DNA from: an uncultured Acidobacteriia bacterium
GTDB taxonomy: Bacteria; Acidobacteriota; Terriglobia; Bryobacterales; Bryobacteraceae
Direction: 5' to 3'
NCBI GenBank assembly: GCA_903909435.1
Contig: CAIVVT010000077.1
Coordinates: 1 to 46,499 of the forward strand
Length of the DNA: 46,499 nt
Shown: piece by piece, positions 1-7,286 of the stretch
Layout: each line of letters begins with the position of its first letter
How positions within the stretch are numbered: position 1 is the stretch's first letter
Made by a program: the position numbers and the translations under genes
The notes under the pieces: model-generated
What the model was told of the DNA's origin: nothing
The model's database searches: none
The model's input: the letters and a program-made list of their open reading frames with translations, nothing else

Positions 1-60
1 GCCTCGGCTTTGGGCAGCCTCACCAGGCGCGACCCCGGCAAGGCTGTGCGAACATACCAT

Positions 61-81
61 GAGGGTTGCCAGACAACCCTC
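61..81. repeat. perfect 8-bp inverted repeat (hairpin)
   Basis: Bases 61-68 and 74-81 are perfect reverse complements around a 5-nt loop. It lies downstream of the thyX stop (thyX reads leftward). It is not a canonical intrinsic terminator: the minus-strand T-run precedes the stem instead of following it. A role in 3'-end formation or mRNA stability is possible but not shown. Confidence 0.5.
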
Positions 82-87
82 AAAACC

Positions 88-130
88 GGAACGTTCTACT
101 TGGCTGGCAATAGGAACTTTCTATTTGGCT
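88..130. repeat. two 18-bp direct repeats, 25-bp period
   Basis: Bases 88-105 and 113-130 share 16 of 18 positions, separated by 7 nt, in the gap beyond the thyX stop. Only two copies are present, so this is not an array. A spacing of 25 bp (about 2.4 helical turns) could suit a dimeric protein site, but no partner gene is visible in the window. Confidence 0.45.
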
Positions 131-173
131 CCGACACAGAGCTCGCCGCAGCGACTCCGGCCATTCCGAGTAC

Positions 174-1637
174 TCAGCGCACAAGTGGCTCCTCAACCCA
201 TGGCGGCGTCGCCTCGATGAGACGGCCCAGTTCGGGATCAACCTCTTCCATGCGCACTTTCATTTGCCATGCGATTTCACGGTAGCTGAAATGGCCCTTG
301 ACCCCACTCCGCAGCTTTGAAATGTACTCCGCCTCGGCGAAGTCCATTTTGAACAGAAACCTTGAGCGGGCTCCGAAGGCGGTCAAGTATTCGCAGCCTG
401 GTGCACTCAAGCGACTCGCGCTGAGGGCAGCCTCTCGCATGGCGCTTTGAAAAAGCTCGTCGGCGCCGGATTCGACAATTGCGCCAGGTGTCTCCCATCC
501 GTAGGCCCAAGTGTATCCTTGACGGAATTGCTGACACCGGCGGTGACGGTGCAGATCGCGGTAGGCGCCGACATCGATCATCATGTCGTAGACGTAGGGA
601 CCGCCCCGGAATTCACGAAGAAGCTCGTCGCGCCGCGACTTTTCGGCCAGTGCGACTCCAAGCACCTCCTCAAGCCTCGTTCTAGGCCATGAGCGGGCCA
701 ATTCGTGGAGCTCCCGATAGGGCCGCGTCGTCACCGTATAGAGCAGCGTAGCGACGATATCGGCGAGAGGGTCGGTCACCTTTATCAGGTCGACAGCAGT
801 CGTTTTCAGGTCCGCGGATGCGGGCAGGTTTTGCTCCGCCCAAAGCTTGACAGCCGTCCGCGCCCGGGAGGGATAGGGATCGGGATCCACATATTTCGCC
901 AGGGTTGGCGCAACCGGTTCGCCGAATTCGCCGCTCCCGTGGGGCACGAACGGAGGCTTCGCGCAGGCCTCGGCGGTCTCCTGGCCCAACTCGCGGAGTT
1001 CAGCGTACGGCGAGGCTTTCCACCGCCGGATCTGCCGCTCTAGCGTGCGGATGCTGGTGACCTGGCCGACACCCGTTGGAATTCCAAGGAATAGCAGATA
1101 ACGGGCCACGTCGAACGCACGTGCAGCGATGTTGCGCTTGTAAGCTTCGGGCTTCAACTCTACGGGGCGGGGGAGCTTCTCCGTCAGGTAAGCCGATACC
1201 TTCTCATGGATGCCGCGATAAGCGGCGAGTAATTTCGTACAGGCGTCGCGGTAGATTGCCGCCTCTGCCCCTGGCAACTCCGGAGGAACGATGAAACCCG
1301 ACCTGGAGAAATCCTGGTAACGCGAAGATCGCGCCTGTCCATCCCACAGCGCTTCATCTTCGATGTCGATTGCCACAGCCTCGGACACACCCTCAAAGCA
1401 AATCGCCAGGTGCCCCAGGTCCGCGATGGAGGCGTGCCCATACTGGAAATAGAAGCTCTCCAGGAACTTCGACGAGTCGTGATCGCGCACCCATTCGAGG
1501 GAATCGCGAATGGAATCTGGAGATCGGCTATAGCGTGCCAAAGCGTAGGCTAGCTTCTCTGGGGGCATCGTCCCGAGGGTGAAAACGCGCTGAGGTGAAG
1601 TTGGTTCGGCCAAACCGCTATCATAACGGGTTCCCAT
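174..1637 (-). CDS. thyX: double-length ThyX-family (flavin-dependent thymidylate synthase) protein
   Basis: Probable flavin-dependent thymidylate synthase, converting dUMP to dTMP with methylene-tetrahydrofolate, FAD and NADPH. The 487-residue protein is about twice the usual ThyX length and appears to hold two ThyX-like halves. The first half has the family's YGHASIADLGH and GVSEA segments and SSRYQDFS (about 67-111), but no RHR. An RHRR motif occurs near residue 364 in the second half. The ATG at 1637 overlaps the dut start codon on the other strand by two bases, so both starts cannot have ordinary leaders. An in-frame TTG at 1613 lies 6 nt after a minus-strand TATGAT and is a serious alternative (479 aa). 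dut next door supplies dUMP, which supports the assignment. The family call is firmer than the catalytic role, because the canonical motif is rearranged. Confidence 0.8.
   Translation of the reverse strand: MGTRYDSGLAEPTSPQRVFTLGTMPPEKLAYALARYSRSPDSIRDSLEWVRDHDSSKFLESFYFQYGHASIADLGHLAICFEGVSEAVAIDIEDEALWDGQARSSRYQDFSRSGFIVPPELPGAEAAIYRDACTKLLAAYRGIHEKVSAYLTEKLPRPVELKPEAYKRNIAARAFDVARYLLFLGIPTGVGQVTSIRTLERQIRRWKASPYAELRELGQETAEACAKPPFVPHGSGEFGEPVAPTLAKYVDPDPYPSRARTAVKLWAEQNLPASADLKTTAVDLIKVTDPLADIVATLLYTVTTRPYRELHELARSWPRTRLEEVLGVALAEKSRRDELLREFRGGPYVYDMMIDVGAYRDLHRHRRCQQFRQGYTWAYGWETPGAIVESGADELFQSAMREAALSASRLSAPGCEYLTAFGARSRFLFKMDFAEAEYISKLRSGVKGHFSYREIAWQMKVRMEEVDPELGRLIEATPPWVEEPLVR
1619..1625. 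promoter_or_regulatory. bidirectional -10 element for dut (+) and thyX (-)
   Basis: The heptamer TATCATA reads TATCAT on the plus strand (1619-1624) and TATGAT on the minus strand (1625-1620). It sits 11 nt before the dut ATG and 6 nt before an in-frame TTG of thyX. No convincing -35 was identified on either side, so the call rests on position and the TAnnnT pattern. Confidence 0.4.
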
Positions 1638-2067
1638 GAAGATTCGCCTGAGACGGCTACACCCCACTGCGCAACTGCCCACCTACGCCCATGGCCCCGG
1701 GGAGGATGCAGGTCTCGATATTTGCGCAGTACAACCTATGCTCCTCGAGCCGAACATTCCTGCGGCTGTTCCCACGGGGTTGGCGATTGAGCTTCCTCCC
1801 GGCTATGAGGCGCAAATCCGGCCGCGCAGCGGTTTGGCGCTGAAACACTCGATTACGCTGCCAAACGCTCCGGCAACGATCGATCCGGGCTACCGGGGCG
1901 AGATCAAGGTGATTCTCCTAAACCTCGGTCATCAGGACTACGAAGTCCAAGCGGGCGATCGGATCGCACAGATGGTCATCGCTCGGTATGAGTCCATCGA
2001 GTGGGTGGAAGGCGAATTGGGGGAATCGGCACGAGGCGAGGGAGGATTTGGCTCGTCAGGACGATAG
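1636..2067 (+). CDS. dut: dUTP diphosphatase
   Basis: Hydrolyses dUTP to dUMP and pyrophosphate, keeping uracil out of DNA and feeding thymidylate synthesis. All five trimeric dUTPase motifs are visible: AGLD near 25-28, PRSGLA at 63-68, IDPGYRG at 82-88, GDRIAQM at 107-113, and the glycine-rich C-terminal GEGGFGSSG near 134-142 that closes over the active site. At 143 residues it has the normal length. The ATG fits family N-termini. It is divergent from thyX with overlapping start codons, placing the dUMP producer and the dUMP consumer side by side. No clear Shine-Dalgarno precedes it; a TATCAT hexamer 11 nt upstream predicts a leader of only about 5 nt. Confidence 0.97.
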   Translation: MKIRLRRLHPTAQLPTYAHGPGEDAGLDICAVQPMLLEPNIPAAVPTGLAIELPPGYEAQIRPRSGLALKHSITLPNAPATIDPGYRGEIKVILLNLGHQDYEVQAGDRIAQMVIARYESIEWVEGELGESARGEGGFGSSGR

Positions 2068-2165
2068 AACGAAGACCATTTTGGCCATTCTTCAATTTGG
2101 GAAGGGATTCCTCCCGGAATTGGCGCAGAGCCAAGAGCGGATCAGGCTTAGAAATCTGAGGGGGT

Positions 2166-2241
2166 TGGTGGACGGCGGGGGGCTCGAACCCCCGACCCCC
2201 GCATTGCGAACGCGGTGCTCTCCCAACTGAGCTAGCCGCCC
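2166..2241 (-). tRNA. tRNA-Ala(CGC)
   Basis: Read on the minus strand the cloverleaf is complete: 7-bp acceptor stem, 4-bp D stem, anticodon stem with loop TTCGCAA (anticodon CGC), 5-nt variable loop, T stem of five G-C pairs with loop TTCGAGC, discriminator A and encoded CCA. The acceptor stem has the G3:U70 wobble pair, the major alanine identity element, which confirms the specificity. CGC reads GCG codons. Confidence 0.97.
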
Positions 2242-2258
2242 ACTCTGCGTGCAATTAG

Positions 2259-2264
2259 AGTATA
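2259..2264 (-). promoter_or_regulatory. -10 element of the tRNA-Ala promoter
   Basis: A minus-strand TATACT lies 17 nt before the tRNA 5' end. I could not identify a good -35 hexamer. Confidence 0.45.
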
Positions 2265-2453
2265 ACACCGTTCCCGCAAGTTCTACCTCGCGGGTCCTGC
2301 CCGAGCAGTTCTATCGTGGCTCGCCTTGAGGCAAACTGGAGTGTGGATCTCGGCTGGAGCAGTCTTGCGACATCCGCCATGGAGTACTACCGGCAGATTA
2401 GGCGAGAACTCGTAAGCGCTTCACCTCCTCCAACCGTCAATCGCAAGTCGGCC

Positions 2454-3089
2454 CTAGTCTACGAGCCCCTTGCGGATGGCGAAACGCACAAGTTCCCCGG
2501 TAGAGTGGAGGTTCAATTTCTCCATAATGCGGCCGCGGTGTGCGTCCACCGTGTAAACGCTGAGGTTCAGGGTAGTGGCGATTTCTTTATTGGTCTTGCC
2601 TTCGGCAATCAACTGCAGTACCTCGCGCTCGCGGCTGGTCAACAGGTCAATCGGATCGGTGACGTGCTGCCGGTAGTCGGTAAGCACGGCGTCGGCGACA
2701 CCAGGACTCAAGTAGCCTTCTCCGCGGGCAACGGCGCGAACAGCTGCGATCAGGTCCTCATCCACCGCGTCCTTCAGCAGGTAGCCGCGCGCTCCGGCGC
2801 GGAGGATTTCGCGCACGTACACGGAATCCTTGTGCATACTCAGCGCCAGCACCCGGGTCCTGGGAGCGGCTTCGGCCATACGCCGAGTAGCCTCGATGCC
2901 ATTGAGTTCAGGCATCGCGACATCCATCACGACCACGTCGGGAGAGAGTTTCACCGCAGCTTCCAGCGCCTCCCGGCCGTTGGAAGCCTCGCCAACGATC
3001 TCCATGTCGGCCTGCGCTTCAAGAATGCGGCGGAATCCCTGCCGTACGACGCCGTGGTCGTCGGCTAGGACAATTCGGATCTTGCTCAT
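2454..3089 (-). CDS. NarL/LuxR-type response regulator
   Basis: Two-domain DNA-binding regulator of 211 residues. The receiver domain (about 3-118) has the acidic pair D10-D11, phospho-acceptor D56 in VVVMDVAMP, a conserved Ser near 84 and K106 in GYLLK. The LuxR-type helix-turn-helix (about 147-208) begins LTSREREVL and has the TNKEIA and SVYTVDAHR recognition segments. Its start codon overlaps the stop of the upstream sensor kinase by four bases (ATGA), so the two are translationally coupled and form a cognate pair. With the kinase and a toast-rack lipoprotein upstream, the trio resembles LiaF-LiaS-LiaR; by that analogy it may respond to envelope stress, which is an inference. Confidence 0.95.
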   Translation of the reverse strand: MSKIRIVLADDHGVVRQGFRRILEAQADMEIVGEASNGREALEAAVKLSPDVVVMDVAMPELNGIEATRRMAEAAPRTRVLALSMHKDSVYVREILRAGARGYLLKDAVDEDLIAAVRAVARGEGYLSPGVADAVLTDYRQHVTDPIDLLTSREREVLQLIAEGKTNKEIATTLNLSVYTVDAHRGRIMEKLNLHSTGELVRFAIRKGLVD

Positions 3090-4444
3090 GCGTCCTCTCG
3101 CTCCCGGTAAGGAAAACTGGCATCGATGACCGTCCCCTCCCCGGGCGCTGAACTGATCTTTAATTCTCCCCCGGCACTCCTGGCCCGCGCTCGCATTCCG
3201 ACTATGCCCAATCCGCGGGGTTGCTCGGAGGTGGTTTTGACCGGCGCCGGAGAAACGCCGCGCCCGTTATCGTGAATCTCAAGTCGCACTTTTCCGTTCT
3301 GGCGATTGAGGTGTATTTCAACTTGCGTGGCTGCTGAGTGGCGTGCCACGTTGGTCAGTGCCTCCTGCGCGATTCGAAACAAGTGGGTTTCCGTCTCATC
3401 AGCCATGCGTCCGTCGAGATTGCAGTCGAATTGCACACCGACACCCGTCCGCTGCTGGAAGCGCTCGCAAAGCCATCGAAGACTGGCCGCAAGGCCGAAA
3501 TCATCCAGGATCGTCGGCCGCAAGAGCTGTGACAGCTCCCGGACGTTGCGGATAGCTTCATCCACGAGGTGAATGGAGTCGTCCACCCGGCTCTTGCTCG
3601 CACCGGACGCCGCAGCCAAGGGGATCAGGTTGGCTTTCAACGCACTCAGCGATTGGCCCAGTTCGTCGTGGAGTTCATGCGAGAACCGGCGGGCCGTGGT
3701 CTCTTGCTTCTCCAAAAGTTGCCACGATACCCTGCTCAATTCTCCCGTCTGCCACTCGAGTTGCCGTACTAGCTCTCCAGTGAGCCGTACCGTGACGAAG
3801 GCAAACAGGAGCGCCAGGACCAGTCCGCCACCGAGCAGAACCGAGGATTGGCGCATGAGACTTCCGCTCAACGATTCCAGCTGCATCTTCAGTTCCTTCG
3901 AACGGCGGGACTCCACTTCAACCAGCCGGTCCACAAGCGCCAGGACCTGACGGTGGATGAGGAGCAATCGGACGGATGGCTCGGGCACGGGGGTCTCTGA
4001 GGCGAGGATCTTTCGAGCTTCGTCCGAGAAGCTGGATGCGCCGGAGAAAAGCTGCTTCCATAGCCCCTGGTCCGGCTCGTCGGATGCCGCTTCCACAATG
4101 TCGGCCAGGTCTTTGTCGGAAGCGACGAGTTGACCGAGCAGTTGATCGCGGTCCAGGGCTTCGGGCCGGCGCGCGATGTTTTCGTAGATCGCCGTGATGG
4201 TTCGTTGTTCCCGCAGAACGGCATCCAGCAAATCGGAGGTTCGCACCTGCTCTTCGAGCAGATCGGTGGCAGTCGCTCGAATCGAACTGATGTTGCGCAC
4301 GCCCAGGAGCCCGGCGGCGAGCAGCAATAGGATCACCAATCCGAAACCGCCGAGCAGCACTCGCACGATGAACGAGCCAGTAATCGCGCGGTCCCACGTC
4401 GCGCCCCACAGGCCGACGGTCCCGAATTTGTGAAGCCAATTCAA
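3086..4444 (-). CDS. membrane sensor histidine kinase, HisKA_3 type
   Basis: Senses a periplasmic or membrane signal and phosphorylates the coupled NarL regulator. Membrane segments at about 29-48 and 203-220 flank an extracytoplasmic, probably helical region of about 150 residues. A short coiled linker leads to the dimerisation/phosphotransfer helix with the HisKA_3 signature FSHELHDELGQSLSALK; the phospho-histidine should be H259. The ATPase domain shows the N box (EALTNVARHS), DNGRG and a GLGIVGMRARA G box. The start is TTG at 4444, supported by a minus-strand GGAGAGG 9 nt upstream (4460-4454); no nearby ATG fits. The regulator gene overlaps its end by four bases. A lipoprotein gene lies 112 bp upstream on the same strand. 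Confidence 0.94.
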   Translation of the reverse strand: MNWLHKFGTVGLWGATWDRAITGSFIVRVLLGGFGLVILLLLAAGLLGVRNISSIRATATDLLEEQVRTSDLLDAVLREQRTITAIYENIARRPEALDRDQLLGQLVASDKDLADIVEAASDEPDQGLWKQLFSGASSFSDEARKILASETPVPEPSVRLLLIHRQVLALVDRLVEVESRRSKELKMQLESLSGSLMRQSSVLLGGGLVLALLFAFVTVRLTGELVRQLEWQTGELSRVSWQLLEKQETTARRFSHELHDELGQSLSALKANLIPLAAASGASKSRVDDSIHLVDEAIRNVRELSQLLRPTILDDFGLAASLRWLCERFQQRTGVGVQFDCNLDGRMADETETHLFRIAQEALTNVARHSAATQVEIHLNRQNGKVRLEIHDNGRGVSPAPVKTTSEQPRGLGIVGMRARARSAGGELKISSAPGEGTVIDASFPYREREDA

Positions 4445-4453
4445 ACCTGGGTA

Positions 4454-4460
4454 CCTCTCC
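4454..4460 (-). promoter_or_regulatory. Shine-Dalgarno deciding the TTG start of the sensor kinase
   Basis: Minus-strand GGAGAGG with 9-nt spacing to the TTG at 4444; this is the main reason for accepting a TTG initiation codon. Confidence 0.6.
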
Positions 4461-4556
4461 CCATAGTCGGTGAATCAGGCCCCTCAATGATATCCCCTCG
4501 ATTCGGGGCAACAGTACCCCCCGATGGCGGGGTTCTACTGCCGCGCGCGAGGGCGT

Positions 4557-5300
4557 CTACCGTGCATCGATCGTGATCTTCCCGATGCCGCCGTGCACGT
4601 CGAGGTGAATAGTGGACTTGCCCTTGCCCGCACTGCCGCTGCGCCACTCGCCGCCTTGCTTCTCCAACCCGTTCACTTCAACCTCGCCGAGTCCGCCGCT
4701 GGCAGTCGCCACAACGCCGGTGTCCGACGGCAGGTGCACCACAGCCTCGCCGACTCCGCCGTGGATGCTCACAGAGTAGTCGTGCTTGGGCTGACGTCCG
4801 CGCAAGTCGAGTTCTACGCGCCCCGCTCCAATCTGGACCTGTACATCCCGCAGATCCAATTCGCCAAGATTGAGTTTGTTCTCGCCCGCTCCGCACTGCA
4901 GCGAGAAGTCGGTGGGAATCTGGTTACTCAGCCTGAGCCGCCACTCATTCTTGGTCGAACCCATGCTGGCCGAGGCGCCACCCTGCTTGACTGAGAGGGT
5001 GCTGCGGAATCCGCTCTTGTCGAAACGGACCTGTGGCTTCCAGGCAGCGACGTTATACGTGAAGTCCGCCTCCATTAATTGGTGGGCGCCCCCGTCTACG
5101 TGCAGTTCACCGGCGTGTAGCTCCAGGTTTACTCGCATTCGCTCTACGCCTTTTGCCTCTGACAGGCCCACAGTATTTGATTCGTGGACAGTCGCTCCAG
5201 CCCCGGACACTGCCCGGTCGCCGTTGATCTCAATATTGCAGCCGGCTAATCCAGCCATCAGCGCAATGCCTATCGCCCACCGGACTTCGTTTGATTGCAT
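4557..5300 (-). CDS. toast-rack (LiaF-C-like) lipoprotein
   Basis: Lipoprotein of 247 residues. The N-terminal 20 residues form a signal peptide ending in the lipobox LAGC, so C21 should be lipidated. The mature part is all-beta and repetitive: an N-terminal domain (about 50-170) with AGELHVDGG, a WKPQVRFDKSG segment, LRLSNQIPTDFSLQCGAGENKLNLGELDL and GAGRVELDL, then a C-terminal part with two GGVG/GGLG turns and a final HGGIGKITI. This matches my recollection of toast_rack N-terminal domains followed by a LiaF-C/DUF2154-like solenoid. It precedes the HisKA_3 kinase and NarL regulator on the same strand, the gene content of LiaFSR. A minus-strand AAGGGGG (5318-5312) lies 11 nt before the ATG. 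Function as a LiaF-like modulator is inferred. Confidence 0.85.
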   Translation of the reverse strand: MQSNEVRWAIGIALMAGLAGCNIEINGDRAVSGAGATVHESNTVGLSEAKGVERMRVNLELHAGELHVDGGAHQLMEADFTYNVAAWKPQVRFDKSGFRSTLSVKQGGASASMGSTKNEWRLRLSNQIPTDFSLQCGAGENKLNLGELDLRDVQVQIGAGRVELDLRGRQPKHDYSVSIHGGVGEAVVHLPSDTGVVATASGGLGEVEVNGLEKQGGEWRSGSAGKGKSTIHLDVHGGIGKITIDAR

Positions 5301-5384
5301 GTATGGTCCAGCCCCCTTGTGGAAGGACGATCTCGAGTGACCCCATGTTCAGGGGTTGTTCATGAGTCGATTAAGAAGGAAAAC

Positions 5385-5430
5385 AAGGCGATTTCGCACT
5401 CCGCAGCACAGCATTTCGCGGCATCGCCTT
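5385..5430. repeat. 8-bp inverted repeat with 30-nt loop in intergenic region
   Basis: The 252-bp gap 5301-5552 between the lipoprotein gene and the HD-GYP gene has no convincing ORF. It holds perfect arms at 5385-5392 and 5423-5430. No T-tract follows, so terminator function is unproven. Confidence 0.3.
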
Positions 5431-5552
5431 GAAGCCCAGCCAACCAGCCTCGGCTTCGGGTCAATTCTACGCCCAATCTGTGGCGGATTGACGCCTGGCG
5501 CTTACGCTATCGGTTGGCACGGCGGGAAGAGTCACGGCGCAATGCGGACGAT

Positions 5553-6620
5553 CTAAGCCGAATCGCTGGTATCAGTAGCACTGTTTCCCTCGCGGACTCG
5601 CCTCATAACGCTTAAGAACAACTCGAAGAGGGCTGGATCTCGCCAGCCGCGATCCACTTCTTGCTGCATCATTTCGAGCGCTTCGTCCGGGTCAAACGCC
5701 TGCTTATACGAGCGCTTGCTGATAATGGCGTCGTACACATCCGTAAGTTGGAGAATGCGGGCCAACAAAGGTATCTCTTCGCCCCGCAAGCCATCGGGAT
5801 AGCCGCTCCCGTCCCAGCGCTCGTGATGGTGGCGAATAATCGGCAAAACTGGCCGCAAACTGCGCATCGGCCTGCAGATCGACTCGCCGACTATGGTGTG
5901 TTGCCGCATGATCGCCCATTCTTCCTCGCTCAGGGGTCCTGGCTTGAACAGGATTGCGTCGGGCGTGGCCACCTTCCCAATGTCATGCAGATAGCCACCC
6001 TGTCGGAGGGCAGTCAAGTCGGCCTGCGGCAGCCCCATCGCCGATCCAATCAAGACGCTCAGTTCGGCCAGCCGCTCGCAGTGGTCCCCAGTCTCAGAAT
6101 CGCGAGTGTCCACGATTCGAGCCATGGCAAACAGAATGGACTCGGCCTCATCCAGGGAATCGACTACATGCTTGGTCCTCAGCATGCCCCTGATCCTCGT
6201 TCGTAAGGCCATGGGCGATATGGGCTTCACCAGGAACTCGCTGGCTCCCGCGTCCAGCCCGGCAATTTCGCTCTCGACCGTCTGAACGCTCGTCACTACC
6301 AGAATCGGAATCAGGCGAGTCGATTTTTCCGCCCTCAACTTCCGGCAAAGATCCAAGCCCGAGAGATCCCGAAGCACCAGGTCTGTAACGACGAGATCGA
6401 CTTTGTCGTTCCGCAGAATGGCGATTGCCTCGGACACATCGGAAGCCTCGAGTATCCGATACCGCGAACTCTTGAGAACGCCGCGGAAAAGCTGTCGCCC
6501 GACTGGGTCACTATCGACGACCAACAGAGTCTCCGGTAGACCCTGCTGGAACATTTCTTTGGCTGCCACGGTGAACTGTGAGGCTACCGAAACAGACGTG
6601 CAAAGTCCAGCCATATTCAC
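5553..6620 (-). CDS. response regulator with HD-GYP phosphodiesterase domain
   Basis: Predicted to hydrolyse cyclic di-GMP under phosphorelay control. Numbered from the GTG at 6620 (355 aa): receiver domain about 30-150 with acidic residues D36/D38, phospho-acceptor D80 (VVTDLVL) and K132 (FLVKPISP); then an HD-GYP domain from about 160 to the end. It has the YLHDIGK metal-binding pair H212-D213, three consecutive histidines at 264-266 and GSGYPDG, so the full signature is present. An ATG at 6614 lies 6 nt after GATATA and just after an overlapping TATAGT, and may be the true, leaderless start. No cognate kinase is adjacent: the nearest kinase, over 1 kb away, already has its own regulator. 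Confidence 0.95.
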   Translation of the reverse strand: MNMAGLCTSVSVASQFTVAAKEMFQQGLPETLLVVDSDPVGRQLFRGVLKSSRYRILEASDVSEAIAILRNDKVDLVVTDLVLRDLSGLDLCRKLRAEKSTRLIPILVVTSVQTVESEIAGLDAGASEFLVKPISPMALRTRIRGMLRTKHVVDSLDEAESILFAMARIVDTRDSETGDHCERLAELSVLIGSAMGLPQADLTALRQGGYLHDIGKVATPDAILFKPGPLSEEEWAIMRQHTIVGESICRPMRSLRPVLPIIRHHHERWDGSGYPDGLRGEEIPLLARILQLTDVYDAIISKRSYKQAFDPDEALEMMQQEVDRGWRDPALFELFLSVMRRVREGNSATDTSDSA

Positions 6621-6671
6621 TATATCGGCAGGAGGATGTCTTTCCTCTTCCCTCTTCTGGTTGGAGAGTGC

Positions 6672-6677
6672 TAAGTT
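6672..6677 (+). promoter_or_regulatory. -10-like hexamer 6 nt before the dinB-like ATG
   Basis: TAAGTT fits TAnnnT and is followed by exactly 6 nt before ATG 6684, which would put the transcript start on the initiation codon. No good -35 was found. Confidence 0.35.
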
Positions 6678-6683
6678 AGCGCA

Positions 6684-7286
6684 ATGCGATGTCTGTCCTG
6701 CCTGCTCCTCATCGGCGTTACCCTGTTGCCCCTTTCCGCGGAACCAATCTCCAAAGGTGATCGCGAATTCGGCATGAGCGCTTTACACGCCAGCCGGAAA
6801 CTCTTCCTGGACTCGGTGGCTGGTCTCAGCGACGCGCAGTTGAATTTCAAACCCGCGCCAGATAGATGGTCGATCGCCGAGGTCGCGGAACACATTGCGC
6901 TGGCAGAACAGTTCATTTACCAGGCCGCGAGCGCCGCGCTGAAATCGCCCGCGCGGGAGAAGATGGCCGATCCAGGCAAGTTGGACGAGAAGATCCTCGC
7001 CATGCTTCCAGATCGATCGGTCAAACGCACGGCTCCTGAGCCGTTGCGGCCGCAGAATAAATTCAAGTCCACCGCCGAGGCTGTTGCGGCTTTCAAATCG
7101 GCACGTGACGAACACATCAAGTACCTAAGCGAAACTCAGGACGCTTTGCGCGAACACTTCTTCAAGAACCCGGCGTTGGGCGACATCGACGCGCTTCAAT
7201 GGATCCTGTTCATGTCGGGCCATACGGAACGTCACGTAAATCAGATATTAGAGGTCAAGGCTTCACCGGACTTCCCGAAGCAGTGA
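6684..7286 (+). CDS. exported DinB-fold protein
   Basis: DinB_2-like four-helix-bundle protein of 200 residues with an N-terminal signal peptide (MRCLSCLLLIGVTLLPLSA), so probably periplasmic. The metal-site histidines of the fold are present: H70 in VAEHI, H180 and H184 in SGHTERHVNQI. The WSIAEVAEH and QWILFMSGH helices are typical. DinB-fold proteins include thiol transferases and maleylpyruvate isomerases; nothing here fixes a substrate. Its last 32 bp overlap the 3' end of the convergent lytic transglycosylase gene. A TAnnnT hexamer 6 nt before the ATG, with no Shine-Dalgarno, suggests a leaderless mRNA. Confidence 0.88.
   Translation: MRCLSCLLLIGVTLLPLSAEPISKGDREFGMSALHASRKLFLDSVAGLSDAQLNFKPAPDRWSIAEVAEHIALAEQFIYQAASAALKSPAREKMADPGKLDEKILAMLPDRSVKRTAPEPLRPQNKFKSTAEAVAAFKSARDEHIKYLSETQDALREHFFKNPALGDIDALQWILFMSGHTERHVNQILEVKASPDFPKQ

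Noticed and set aside
2094..2121. Imperfect hairpin after dut as a terminator
   Set aside because: Three mismatches in a 12-bp stem and no T-tract; not strong enough to annotate.
5356..5556. 66-codon open frame between the lipoprotein and HD-GYP genes
   Set aside because: Arg-rich, low-complexity translation, no ribosome site, and its end runs into the HD-GYP gene. It looks like chance.
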